Assembly (NCBI RefSeq): GCF_003478505.1
Contig: NZ_QUFI01000001.1
Location: forward strand, 1-57,437
Reading direction: 5' to 3'
From: Clostridium sp. AF27-2AA
GTDB taxonomy: Bacteria; Bacillota; Clostridia; Lachnospirales; Lachnospiraceae
DNA length: 57,437 nucleotides
Part shown: positions 24,079-31,892 of the stretch, in pieces
Position numbering within the stretch: the stretch's first letter is position 1
Layout: every line of letters begins with the position of its first letter
Translations under genes and position numbers: made by a program
The notes under the pieces: model-generated
What the model saw: the letters and a program-made list of their open reading frames with translations, nothing else
What the model was told of the DNA's origin: nothing
Database searches by the model: none

Positions 24079-24101
24079 GCTACACAGAGGGGGAGTGAAC
24101 A

Positions 24102-25145
24102 ATGGCAGCAAAAGTTTATTCCGGACGGGAACTGTCGGCATTCTGTCTTCAGATATCCATTCTGCTGAAGGCCGCGGTTCCGTTAGATGAGGGGCTCTAT
24201 CTGATGGCAGAGGATGCCCCGACGGAAGAGGAAAAGAAGCTTCTTCATACAATGGGAGAGGATGTGGAGCTGGGGGATCCGTTCTTTGAATCCCTGGAGC
24301 GAACCGGCGCATTTCCGCCCTATGTAGTGCGCATGGCAAAGCTGGGACAGCAGAGTGGTACCCTGGACCAGATGATGGAGTCCCTGGCAGACTATTATGA
24401 AAAAGAATATTACATGATGAAAAATATCCGCAATGCCATTACCTATCCGGTGATGATGGTCGGTATGCTTCTGATTGTACTGTTTGTTCTGTTCACCCGC
24501 GTAATGCCGGTGTTTGAGCAGGTATACGCACAGCTTGGCGTACAGATGTCCCCGCTTTCCCAGGCGGCCTCCAGACTTGGCGGAATCTTAAGCGGCGCGG
24601 CCCTGGTGGTGTTTGCGCTTCTGGCAGTGGCAGTCCTGATCGCGGCAATCGCGGCTGGCGTGGGAAAAGAACTGACGATTGCCCACAAGCTTATGGAGCG
24701 GCTGAAACGAAACAGCAAGACAGCACTGGCAGCTGCCGGCCGCCGTTTCACCGCAGTGCTTGCACTGACCATTCGCAGCGGTATGGAGCTGGATAAAGGT
24801 ATGGAGCTGGCAAGAGAGCTGGTAGACAATGGCACGGTGGCGGAGAAAATCGATGTCTGCAGCGAAAAGCTGCAGCTGGGCGAGGGCTATTATGAGGCTA
24901 TGAAGGAATCCGGACTGTTCAGCAGTTTTCATATCCAGCTCATCAAGGTTGGTGTGCGAAGCGGTAAGATGGACGAAGTGCTGCAGGAAATTTCAGATGA
25001 CTATGAACAGCAGGCAGATGCTTCCATTGACGCTATGGTGGCAAGACTGGAACCTACCCTGGTGGCAGTTCTGGCAGTGGCAGTCGGGCTGATCCTTCTT
25101 TCCGTTATGCTTCCGCTGGCAGGAATCCTGGCAGGGGTAGGCTGA
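24102..25145 (+). CDS. pilC: PilC/GspF-type inner-membrane platform protein
   Basis: The 347-residue protein has two copies of the type II secretion F domain, each a helical bundle followed by membrane segments. The first copy has QISILLKAAVPLDEGL and the second TIRSGMELDKGMELARE, with hydrophobic helices near 125-150, 165-190 and 315-345. PilC forms the membrane platform of type IV pili and type II secretion, contacting the assembly or retraction ATPase. GGGGGAG precedes the start. It opens the cluster ending in pilT. Confidence 0.88.
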   Translation: MAAKVYSGRELSAFCLQISILLKAAVPLDEGLYLMAEDAPTEEEKKLLHTMGEDVELGDPFFESLERTGAFPPYVVRMAKLGQQSGTLDQMMESLADYYEKEYYMMKNIRNAITYPVMMVGMLLIVLFVLFTRVMPVFEQVYAQLGVQMSPLSQAASRLGGILSGAALVVFALLAVAVLIAAIAAGVGKELTIAHKLMERLKRNSKTALAAAGRRFTAVLALTIRSGMELDKGMELARELVDNGTVAEKIDVCSEKLQLGEGYYEAMKESGLFSSFHIQLIKVGVRSGKMDEVLQEISDDYEQQADASIDAMVARLEPTLVAVLAVAVGLILLSVMLPLAGILAGVG

Positions 25146-25164
25146 GACTGACGGAGGGATTAAC

Positions 25165-25509
25165 ATGAAAAAGAAATGGGATAAGCGGTTCCTGGCCGGA
25201 TGTTTTGCCTCTGTGATTGTCTTCGGCGCGGTCATGGGCCTGTTTGTGAATGGCGTATTTTCCTTTCTGGGCCGGGCAAAATCGGAGGGCTCTGATACCC
25301 TGATCAAGGCGATCCGTCAGGCTTCTGTACAGTGTTACACGATTGAAGGACGTTATCCGCCGAGCGTGGAATATCTGGAGGAGCATTATGGAATCCAGAT
25401 CGACCGGGAGCGCTACAACGTGTTCTACAGCGGTTTTGCTTCCAATATCATGCCGGATATCACCGTGATCCCTGCTAAAGGAGGTGAAGACAGTGAATGG
25501 CAGCCGTAA
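25165..25509 (+). CDS. Small membrane-anchored pilin-like protein
   Basis: The 114-residue product has one N-terminal hydrophobic helix (about 9-32) preceded by a basic segment (MKKKWDKR). It is followed by a soluble part with IRQASVQCYTIEGRYPPSVEYL, which resembles the segment after the N-terminal helix in type II pseudopilins. There is no canonical G-x4-E prepilin site. ACGGAGGGATTAAC precedes the ATG. Its 3' end overlaps the next start. It is probably a minor component of the pilus-like assembly; this comes from context. Confidence 0.72.
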   Translation: MKKKWDKRFLAGCFASVIVFGAVMGLFVNGVFSFLGRAKSEGSDTLIKAIRQASVQCYTIEGRYPPSVEYLEEHYGIQIDRERYNVFYSGFASNIMPDITVIPAKGGEDSEWQP

Positions 25510-25990
25510 TCGGAATGACGGGCAGACCATGAGTGTGCTTTTTACCATGCTGCTGTTTCTGGTCTTCATTATGTGTGCGCTGTTTACGGTGCTTGCAGGC
25601 AGCAAGGTATACGAAAATATCAGCAGCCGCATGGATCAGACCTACACAGGCAGTGTGGCACTCCAGTATGTGGCCAACAAAGTACGCCAGGGGGATGCGG
25701 ATAAGGCAGTGGCTGTAAGGACGGAAGACGGACAGCCGGTTCTTGAAATCCGTGAAAGCATAGAGGGCGGTGATTACATTACCTGGATCTACTATTATGA
25801 AGGCAGTATCCGGGAACTATTTACCTATGAAGACAACGGGCTTGGACTGGCGGACGGACTTGAGATCCTCGAGTGCGATGGCCTTACGATCACGCAGGAA
25901 GGCCAGCTACTTCATGTGACAACGCTTGGGACAGGGGGCGGAAGCCTGACGCTGTCGCTGCGCAGTGGAAGGACGGTGACAGGGCAATGA
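25493..25990 (+). CDS. DUF4860-like pilus-cluster protein
   Basis: The 165-residue protein begins at GTG 25493, eight bases after AAAGGAGG; a GTG at 25484 lies inside that ribosome binding site and is rejected. One hydrophobic helix (about 12-33, MSVLFTMLLFLVFIMCALFTV) is followed by a beta-rich soluble domain ending in TVTGQ. I believe it belongs to DUF4860, a family associated with pilus-like loci of Lachnospiraceae, but that is from memory. It overlaps both neighbours by a few bases, so it is translationally coupled within the cluster. Confidence 0.72.
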   Translation: MNGSRNRNDGQTMSVLFTMLLFLVFIMCALFTVLAGSKVYENISSRMDQTYTGSVALQYVANKVRQGDADKAVAVRTEDGQPVLEIRESIEGGDYITWIYYYEGSIRELFTYEDNGLGLADGLEILECDGLTITQEGQLLHVTTLGTGGGSLTLSLRSGRTVTGQ

Positions 25991-26385
25991 ACAGACGAAG
26001 TGGTTCCGGCTCCGGCATTTTCCTGATGGAAATGATGGTAGTCGTATTTTTCTTTATGCTCTGCGCATCTACCTGCATTCTTGCATTTGCGAAATCAGAC
26101 CGGATGAGCCGTCTTGCCTGGGAGCGTGACCATGCTGTCAGTGCGGCACAGTCGGAGGCAGAGCTCTGGAAGCTTTCAGATGAGTGCGCGGATGGAAAAC
26201 AGGACCGCTACTGGAATGCAGACTGGGAAGAGACAGAAGACCCTGCTGCGGCGGTCTATACGGGTGTCCTGACAGAGTCCGTGCAGGATACCGGCATGCA
26301 AAATCTTCAGATCGTGATCCGGGAAGCCGGAGAACGCGGAGAAGAACTGTTTGTGCTGGAAACAGCGAAATATGTGAGACCATAG
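25987..26385 (+). CDS. Type IV prepilin-like protein
   Basis: The 132-residue product starts MNRRSGSGSG and then has IFLMEMMVVVFFFMLCAS. This gives a prepilin peptidase site G10/I11 with glutamate at +5 and a long hydrophobic helix, as in type IV prepilins and pseudopilins. The remainder contains a helix rich in Ala and Glu and a short beta region. The ATG overlaps the previous TGA (ATGA). No prepilin peptidase gene lies in the window, so processing would rely on an enzyme encoded elsewhere. Confidence 0.75.
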   Translation: MNRRSGSGSGIFLMEMMVVVFFFMLCASTCILAFAKSDRMSRLAWERDHAVSAAQSEAELWKLSDECADGKQDRYWNADWEETEDPAAAVYTGVLTESVQDTGMQNLQIVIREAGERGEELFVLETAKYVRP

Positions 26386-26477
26386 CCCGGCGGACGGATC
26401 CTGTCAAATGAGAAAAAACAGGAACCGGGCCAGACAGCAGGCGGAGGATCACAGGAAACATCCGGAGGATGAGACAG

Positions 26478-26903
26478 ATGGCAAAACAGGAAATCAGAAG
26501 AAAAGCGAATATCGGAAGCTCCAGTCTGATCCTGATCTTTATTGTGCTTTGCCTGGTGACATTCAGTGTATTGTCCCTTGGCAACGCAAAGCGGGAGGAT
26601 GCACTTTCCCGCAGAAGCGCAGATTCGGTGCAGGAATACTACCGCGCGGATGCGGCGGGAGAGGCATTTTTGCAGCTGGCAGACCAGGCGCTCTTGAAGG
26701 GCGACAAAGACAGTCTTATGCCATATCTGCAGAGTGCTTCCGGTACCTATTGTACCGATGTGCCCATGAATGCAGGTCAGGCGCTCCGGGTAGAGCTGGC
26801 GCTGGACTGGGAACAGAAAACGTATCAGGTGCTTTCCTGGAAGGTATATCACCAGGAAGACTATGAGATCGATCAGTCCATTCCGGTATGGAGTGGCAAT
26901 TAA
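26478..26903 (+). CDS. Small membrane-anchored protein of the pilus-like cluster
   Basis: The 141-residue protein has a basic N-terminus (MAKQEIRRKANIG), one hydrophobic helix (about 15-34, SSLILIFIVLCLVTFSVLSL) and a helical then beta-rich extracellular part. The ATG at 26478 is nine bases after GGAGG; an ATG at 26469 touches that GGAGG and is unlikely. The topology is that of a minor pilin or PilX-like protein, without a clear cleavage motif. About 90 bases separate it from the previous gene, which hold nothing notable. Confidence 0.7.
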   Translation: MAKQEIRRKANIGSSSLILIFIVLCLVTFSVLSLGNAKREDALSRRSADSVQEYYRADAAGEAFLQLADQALLKGDKDSLMPYLQSASGTYCTDVPMNAGQALRVELALDWEQKTYQVLSWKVYHQEDYEIDQSIPVWSGN

Positions 26904-26920
26904 AGCAGGAGGGAGTGCCT

Positions 26921-27985
26921 ATGTTTACAGAAGATGTACTGCGCAATGCAGTAGAACAGGGCGCGGCAGATATATTCCTGATCCCAGGCATGCCGCTTTC
27001 CTGGAAGGTGGGCGGAAAGATTATTTATCAGAGTGACGAAAAGATATTTCCGAAAGAAATTGAAGAGATGGTGTGTGAAATCTACGCACTGGCAAATAAC
27101 CGCAGCATGGATCATGTCGTGGAATGCGGTGATGACGACTTTGCAATGGCACTTCCGGGCGTTTCCCGTTTCCGTGTCAATGTATTCCGCCAGAGAGGTT
27201 CACTGGCAGCTATTATCCGTGTGATCACATTCGACCTGCCGGATTTCCGCAATCTGAACATCCCTCAGGTGGTGATCGATATTTCCCGTATGACGAAGGG
27301 CTTTGTTCTGGTAACGGGACCTGCGGGAAGCGGTAAAAGTACCACGCTGGCCTGTATCATTGACCAGATCAATAAGACACGCAACGCGCATGTGATCACG
27401 CTGGAGGATCCGATCGAGTACCTGCACCGGCACAATCAGAGTGTTGTTACCCAGCGAGAAATCGGGCTGGATACCGAGAGTTATGTGACAGGCCTGCGCG
27501 CGGCACTGCGTCAGGCACCGGATGTCATTTTAGTTGGTGAGATGCGTGATGAGGAAACCATCAAGACAGCACTGACGGCAGCAGAGACCGGACATCTGGT
27601 CATCTCCACCCTGCATACGGTGGGTGCCGCCAATACCATTGACCGTATCATCGACAGCTTCCCGCCGGCACAGCAGGAACAGGTGCGGGCACAGCTTTCC
27701 ATGGTCATGCAGGCCGTGGTTTCCCAGCAGCTGATTCCGAAGGTGGAGGGCGGTGTGGCCCCGGCATTCGAGGTCATGTTTTTCAACAACGCGATCCGCA
27801 ACCTGATCCGTGAGTCCAAGATCCACCAGATCGACAACATCATTGCCACCTCCCAGGAGGAAGGCATGATCACCATGGACAACAGCATCATTAAGTTGTT
27901 CCGGGAAGGAAAGATCAGTAAGGAAAATGCCATCATCTACAGCAGCAATGGAGAGCTGATGGAGAAGAAGCTGGCAAGACTGTAA
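26921..27985 (+). CDS. pilT: PilT-type twitching/retraction ATPase
   Basis: The 354-residue protein is a secretion ATPase of the PilT branch. It has the Walker A box GPAGSGKS at 133-140, the Asp box TLEDPIEYLH, the Walker B region DVILVGEMRD at 201-210, the His box STLHTVGAANTIDR at 229-242, and the PilT-typical AIRNLIRE at 291-298. PilT normally depolymerises type IV pili, pulling the cell or DNA inward. The start at 26921 follows GGAGGGAG. It closes the cluster and is followed by a strong hairpin. No PilB-type extension ATPase is present nearby. Confidence 0.93.
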   Translation: MFTEDVLRNAVEQGAADIFLIPGMPLSWKVGGKIIYQSDEKIFPKEIEEMVCEIYALANNRSMDHVVECGDDDFAMALPGVSRFRVNVFRQRGSLAAIIRVITFDLPDFRNLNIPQVVIDISRMTKGFVLVTGPAGSGKSTTLACIIDQINKTRNAHVITLEDPIEYLHRHNQSVVTQREIGLDTESYVTGLRAALRQAPDVILVGEMRDEETIKTALTAAETGHLVISTLHTVGAANTIDRIIDSFPPAQQEQVRAQLSMVMQAVVSQQLIPKVEGGVAPAFEVMFFNNAIRNLIRESKIHQIDNIIATSQEEGMITMDNSIIKLFREGKISKENAIIYSSNGELMEKKLARL

Positions 27986-27994
27986 AAAGAAATA

Positions 27995-28052
27995 GAGAAT
28001 CAGAGGGCACCGCCCGGTCAGTTACTGGCCGGGCGGTGCCCCTTTGATTCTC
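27995..28052 (+). terminator. Large hairpin after pilT
   Basis: GAGAATCA, GGGCACCGCCCGG and their complements pair over more than 20 bp around an 11-base loop. There is no long T tract, so it may work as a bidirectional terminator or an RNA-stabilising hairpin. Confidence 0.7.
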
Positions 28053-28095
28053 ATCCGTATGGCAATTTCCGGTATATCAGAATACAGACAAAAAA

Positions 28096-28145
28096 TGCAA
28101 CGAATAAATGTAAATAGTCACATTTTTTGCAACGAATAAATGTAA
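28096..28145 (+). repeat. Direct repeat TGCAACGAATAAATGTAA, two copies
   Basis: Identical 18-base copies lie at 28096-28113 and 28128-28145, 32 bases start to start, in an A+T-rich gap between pilT and the DUF4397 gene. Each is preceded by a run of A or T. They could be protein-binding sites or a duplication; no function is evident. Confidence 0.8.
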
Positions 28146-28156
28146 TTATTCAAAAA

Positions 28157-29125
28157 TCAGGAATCCTCTACGGTCAGCAGCCGCAGACCGGTATCGGACC
28201 AGGTGTTCCCGATCAGATAAGAGGTATAATTCTGGCCGGCTGCAATTTCAATCTGTGCGGAGAGCAGTGCTTCTGCCTGATTGTTTCCGGTAATGGTGCC
28301 GGAGCTGTTCAGACCAATCACGATGATCGGAATCTCGCGCAGGAGGGAGTAATTGCCTGAACTTGTTACGTAGAACTGGTAGGTACCGGCCATAGCCTGC
28401 TTGTATGGGGTGACGGTCTGGAAGGCCACGTTCCGGAATATGGTTTCGCCGCCGTAAAGCAGCAGATCATACCGGGAGCCACTGTAGGTCATGTTGGCAA
28501 AGCGGTAGCAGCCGGTATTGTAGGCACGGGTATTACAGCCAGTGTCAGAAATCTGGACCATTTCCAGACCGCCGGAGGCAGAATCTACCAGAACCATAGT
28601 TACCTTTTTGCCAGCGGTAAACGGAAAGTTCTGCCGAAGAAGCACGGAACGCATGCCGGAGGCACGGCGAACGATAACCGTATGGAAACCATCCGAGATC
28701 CAGTCATAGTTCGAGATGGTGCCGAAGCGGGAATTGATGGCATACGCAGTACCATCAATGGTGATGTTGACGGCAAAGTTGTTGGTGGAGGCATTTAAGA
28801 ACCGCACCTGGCCGTAATAACGCGGGGAAATTGCGGGGTTAGTGGGAGTAAGAGGCAGGAAGCTGTTGCCCCAGCTGTTTCCAGGATGTCCCCAGTGGTT
28901 ATTGCCGTTGCTGCCCCAGTCCCAGTTTCCGCCGATGGCTCCGGTGGTGCTGTTTCCCGGATAGACCGGTCCGCCCTCACCGGGATCCGGCAGCGGAGCC
29001 ACAGGGATATTTGCCGCATCGTCTGGATAGACTGCCTTTTCCTCTTCTAGCTCCGGAAGCGGAGCCGCTGCATCGTTGTCACTTATATCAGAAGTTCCGT
29101 TGTAATGTGTATCATTTTCAGCCAT
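28157..29125 (-). CDS. DUF4397 domain protein
   Basis: The product (322 residues) has an unstructured N-terminal part of about 95 residues rich in Pro, Gly, Asn and acidic residues (for example GGNWDWGSNGNNHWGHPGN). A DUF4397-like beta domain with duplicated pattern follows (VRFLNASTNNFAVNITIDG and YRFANMTYSGSRYDLLLYGG). DUF4397 proteins are usually exported in other phyla, but no signal peptide or membrane helix is visible here. ATG 29125 has TGAGGCG just upstream; ATG 29137 would add four residues. It is alone on the minus strand between the pilus-like cluster and the signalling island. Confidence 0.75.
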   Translation of the reverse strand: MAENDTHYNGTSDISDNDAAAPLPELEEEKAVYPDDAANIPVAPLPDPGEGGPVYPGNSTTGAIGGNWDWGSNGNNHWGHPGNSWGNSFLPLTPTNPAISPRYYGQVRFLNASTNNFAVNITIDGTAYAINSRFGTISNYDWISDGFHTVIVRRASGMRSVLLRQNFPFTAGKKVTMVLVDSASGGLEMVQISDTGCNTRAYNTGCYRFANMTYSGSRYDLLLYGGETIFRNVAFQTVTPYKQAMAGTYQFYVTSSGNYSLLREIPIIVIGLNSSGTITGNNQAEALLSAQIEIAAGQNYTSYLIGNTWSDTGLRLLTVEDS

Positions 29126-29281
29126 ATTGCGCCTCATTGCTTTTTACTGTACTGTATGAAACGGCAGGCCCCACGGTGCCGGAAAATATAAAGTTTTCGG
29201 GCTTCCATTGGGACGGATCATGGATTATAATGAAAGAATATGGATGGAAAGCCGGTATGGAAGGCAGAAGGGAGAATGGAT

Positions 29282-30130
29282 ATGGGACTTCAGGTGAGAG
29301 TCTGGGGAGTTCGCGGGTCCGGGCCGGAATGTGGTCCGGAATATCAGGAATATGGGGGAAATACCTCCTGCGTGACAGTCCATACAAAAGACAAAACGGT
29401 GATCCTGGATGCAGGAACCGGGATCGGAAATTTTGACCGGAGCTTTAAGCGGCAGATGGATGGAAAGCGCGGACGTCTGGATCTTCTGCTCAGTCATTTC
29501 CATATGGATCATCTGATGGGGCTGTATGGCTGTTCCTTCCTTTTTGATCCGCAGATGGAAGTCCATATTTATGGGGAACGTTTTGGAGAGAAAGGTCTGA
29601 AGGAATGCCTCTGCCAGATGTTTGGACCGCCTTACTGGCCGCTTCCGTTAGATCAGCTTCCGGCTCTGGTCCGGTTTCATGAAATTCAGCCGGGAGATGT
29701 ATTTTTGCTTGAGGATCAGATCCGGGTGCAGACACTACGCGGCGTACATCCGGGCGGAAGCATCTTATACCGGCTGGAGGAGGCAACGCAGGAGTCTGAG
29801 CCAGCCAGCGTCGTGTACGGGCTTGACTGCGAGCTGACCGATGCGATGCTTCCGAAGCTGAAAGAGTTTGCCGGAGCCTGTGGCCTGCTGATCTGTGATG
29901 CCTGTTATACGGAGGAGGAGCTTATGTTCAGGCAGGGATGGGGACACGGTTCCATCGAACGGTGTCGGAAGCTGCGTCAGGCGAGCGGAGCGCAGCAGGC
30001 ACTTTTCATGCATTATGAACGGAGCTATCAGGACGCGTTTCTGCGAGAGCAGGAGAAAATGTCACTGGCGCAGGACCCAGCCTGTCTGTTTGCGCGGGAA
30101 GGCATGGCTCTCAAAGTACATGGACAATGA
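29282..30130 (+). CDS. Metallo-beta-lactamase-fold hydrolase, phosphodiesterase-like
   Basis: The 282-residue protein starts MGLQVRVWGVRGSGP and has the zinc motif H72-x-H74-x-D76-H77 (SHFHMDHLMG). It then has VHPGGSILYRLE, VVYGLDCE and a late MHYERSY in place of the final histidine segment. Proteins with this VRVWGVRGS start belong to the branch near RNase Z and class II/III cyclic-nucleotide phosphodiesterases. Its position at the head of a set with a nucleotide cyclase makes cyclic-nucleotide hydrolysis an attractive guess, not more. ATG 29282 is seven bases after GGGAG; nearby ATGs at 29276 and 29240 are less well placed. Confidence 0.78.
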   Translation: MGLQVRVWGVRGSGPECGPEYQEYGGNTSCVTVHTKDKTVILDAGTGIGNFDRSFKRQMDGKRGRLDLLLSHFHMDHLMGLYGCSFLFDPQMEVHIYGERFGEKGLKECLCQMFGPPYWPLPLDQLPALVRFHEIQPGDVFLLEDQIRVQTLRGVHPGGSILYRLEEATQESEPASVVYGLDCELTDAMLPKLKEFAGACGLLICDACYTEEELMFRQGWGHGSIERCRKLRQASGAQQALFMHYERSYQDAFLREQEKMSLAQDPACLFAREGMALKVHGQ

Positions 30131-30199
30131 CGGCAGATAATAGAAAGACGAAAATACGGTTTGGAGAAAGCCTGAACTGAAAATCGGGAGGAGCTACCT

Positions 30200-31696
30200 A
30201 TGACACAAAAGGAAATGCAAAGTATTCTGGAGATCGGCACAGCCATTTCTTCGGAAAAGGATTATAACCGACTGCTGGAGATGATCTTAAACCGGATCAT
30301 GGAACTGCCCCATGCTGATGCCGGAACGCTTTATCTGGCAGACGGGGATGTGCTGCGCTTCAAAATCATGCGCAACAATACCATGCACACCTATGAGGGA
30401 GGAGATGGAAAGGAACCAAATCTTCCTCCGGTTAAGCTGAGCAGGGAAAATGTCTGTGCCATGAGTTATCTGGAAAACAGGACGGTCTGCATTGAAAATG
30501 TGCGGACTTCCACGGAGTACGATTTCTCCGGTCCGGTCCGTTATGATGCCATGACCGGATATCACACCCAGTCCATGCTGGTAGTTCCCATGCACAACCG
30601 GCAGGGAGAGCGCCTAGGCGTGATCCAGCTCATCAACGCTATGGATGCAGCGGGGGATGTCTGCGCATTTCCGGCCGATATCATCCCGGCGGTGGAATCC
30701 GTAGCCTCCCAGGCAGCCATTACCATTCAGAATGTTCTTTATATTGAGAATATCAAGGAACTGTTCGAGTCCTTCGTACGTGTCATGTCCTCCGCGGTTG
30801 ATGAAAGAACCCCTTACAATGCCAGCCATACACGCCACATGGTGGAATACGGACGTCATTTTATTGATTATCTCAATGGAAAGGCAAAGGAGGCCGGGCA
30901 GCCGCTGTTGTTCAACACAGCCCATAAACACGAACTTCTGATGAGCGTATGGCTGCATGATATTGGAAAGCTGGTCATCCCGCTGGAGGTTATGAACAAG
31001 GATGCGCGGCTTCTGCCAGAGCAGAAAACCGCAATCCTGCACCGTTTTGAGAAAATCCGCCTGCTGATCCAGATTGCTAGCCTGAAGGGAGAAATTTCTG
31101 TGGAAACCATGCAGGAACGCGAGGAGGAGCTGCAGAAAGCTCAGGAAACCATTCTTCGCGCCAATACAGCAGGCTTTTGTCCGGATGATCTTCGGGAAGA
31201 AGTCTGCCGGATTCATGAAAAGACCTATATGGAAGAAGATGGCAGCGAGAAGCCATGGCTGGAGGAAGAAGAGTTCCAGATGCTCATGATCCGCAGGGGA
31301 ACCTTGTCAGAAGAAGAACGGGCCGTTATGGAAAGCCATGTAGTAATTACGGATAAACTGCTTTCTGAAATCCGGTTTTCCAAAGAACTGTCCCATGTGC
31401 GTGAATGGGCAGCCAGTCATCATGAACTCCTGAACGGAAGCGGTTACCCGAAGCATCTGACGGCAGACCAGATCCCCATGGAGGTGCGTATTATCACCAT
31501 TCTGGATATATTTGATGCCCTGGTGGCAGATGACAGGCCGTATAAACCGGGAATGCCGGTGGAGAAAGCACTGAATATTCTGGATAGCATGGCCAATAAG
31601 GAAGGAAAGCTTGATCCAGAGCTGACCCGGCTTTTTGTGGAGAGCCGGTGCTGGGAAAAGGTGCAAAATCAGAAAAAATCCTCTCCGGAAGCATAA
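30200..31696 (+). CDS. GAF and HD-GYP-like phosphodiesterase
   Basis: The 498-residue protein has an N-terminal GAF sensor domain (about 10-180) and a C-terminal HD domain of the HD-GYP type. Metal-binding H253-D254 lies in WLHDIGKL, and HHE at 407-409 is followed by LLNGSGYP. The usual motif is HHExxDGxGYP; here the Asp is Asn at 412. A helical insertion of about 100 residues separates the HD motif from the GYP part. HD-GYP enzymes hydrolyse cyclic di-GMP or related dinucleotides in the cytoplasm. Activity is uncertain given the changes. GGGAGGAGC precedes the start. Confidence 0.85.
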   Translation: MTQKEMQSILEIGTAISSEKDYNRLLEMILNRIMELPHADAGTLYLADGDVLRFKIMRNNTMHTYEGGDGKEPNLPPVKLSRENVCAMSYLENRTVCIENVRTSTEYDFSGPVRYDAMTGYHTQSMLVVPMHNRQGERLGVIQLINAMDAAGDVCAFPADIIPAVESVASQAAITIQNVLYIENIKELFESFVRVMSSAVDERTPYNASHTRHMVEYGRHFIDYLNGKAKEAGQPLLFNTAHKHELLMSVWLHDIGKLVIPLEVMNKDARLLPEQKTAILHRFEKIRLLIQIASLKGEISVETMQEREEELQKAQETILRANTAGFCPDDLREEVCRIHEKTYMEEDGSEKPWLEEEEFQMLMIRRGTLSEEERAVMESHVVITDKLLSEIRFSKELSHVREWAASHHELLNGSGYPKHLTADQIPMEVRIITILDIFDALVADDRPYKPGMPVEKALNILDSMANKEGKLDPELTRLFVESRCWEKVQNQKKSSPEA

Positions 31697-31755
31697 AAAC
31701 CGTAAAATTCAATGGGAAATATAAAATGGCGTTACGCAAAAAAAGAAACTGTAAT

Positions 31756-31784
31756 TTGAATTTGCCGTTATTATGTAGTAAAAT
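31756..31784 (+). promoter_or_regulatory. Promoter of the FecR-NHL-cyclase operon
   Basis: TTGAAT at 31756-31761 and TAAAAT at 31779-31784 are 17 bases apart, leaving a leader of about 100 bases before the start codon. A second TTGACA occurs near 31842 but has no matching -10. Confidence 0.55.
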
Positions 31785-31892
31785 AAATGCAGGAGCGGAA
31801 GGCGGATGATGCCGGACGCAAAAAATAAGAAAACTTGTAGTTGACAATCCTTTGCCGACTATGAGTTTTCTGCGTACATGGGGGGAAAAGGA

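Noticed and set aside
23623..24339. 238-codon minus-strand ORF across the transglutaminase/pilC junction
   Set aside because: It spans two real genes in antisense and has no start signal.
28096..28145. CRISPR array
   Set aside because: Only two repeat copies with a 14-base gap, no further units and no cas genes.
31842..31875. Second promoter with TTGACA before the FecR-domain gene
   Set aside because: No -10 hexamer at a 16-18 base distance; TATGAG is only 13 bases away.
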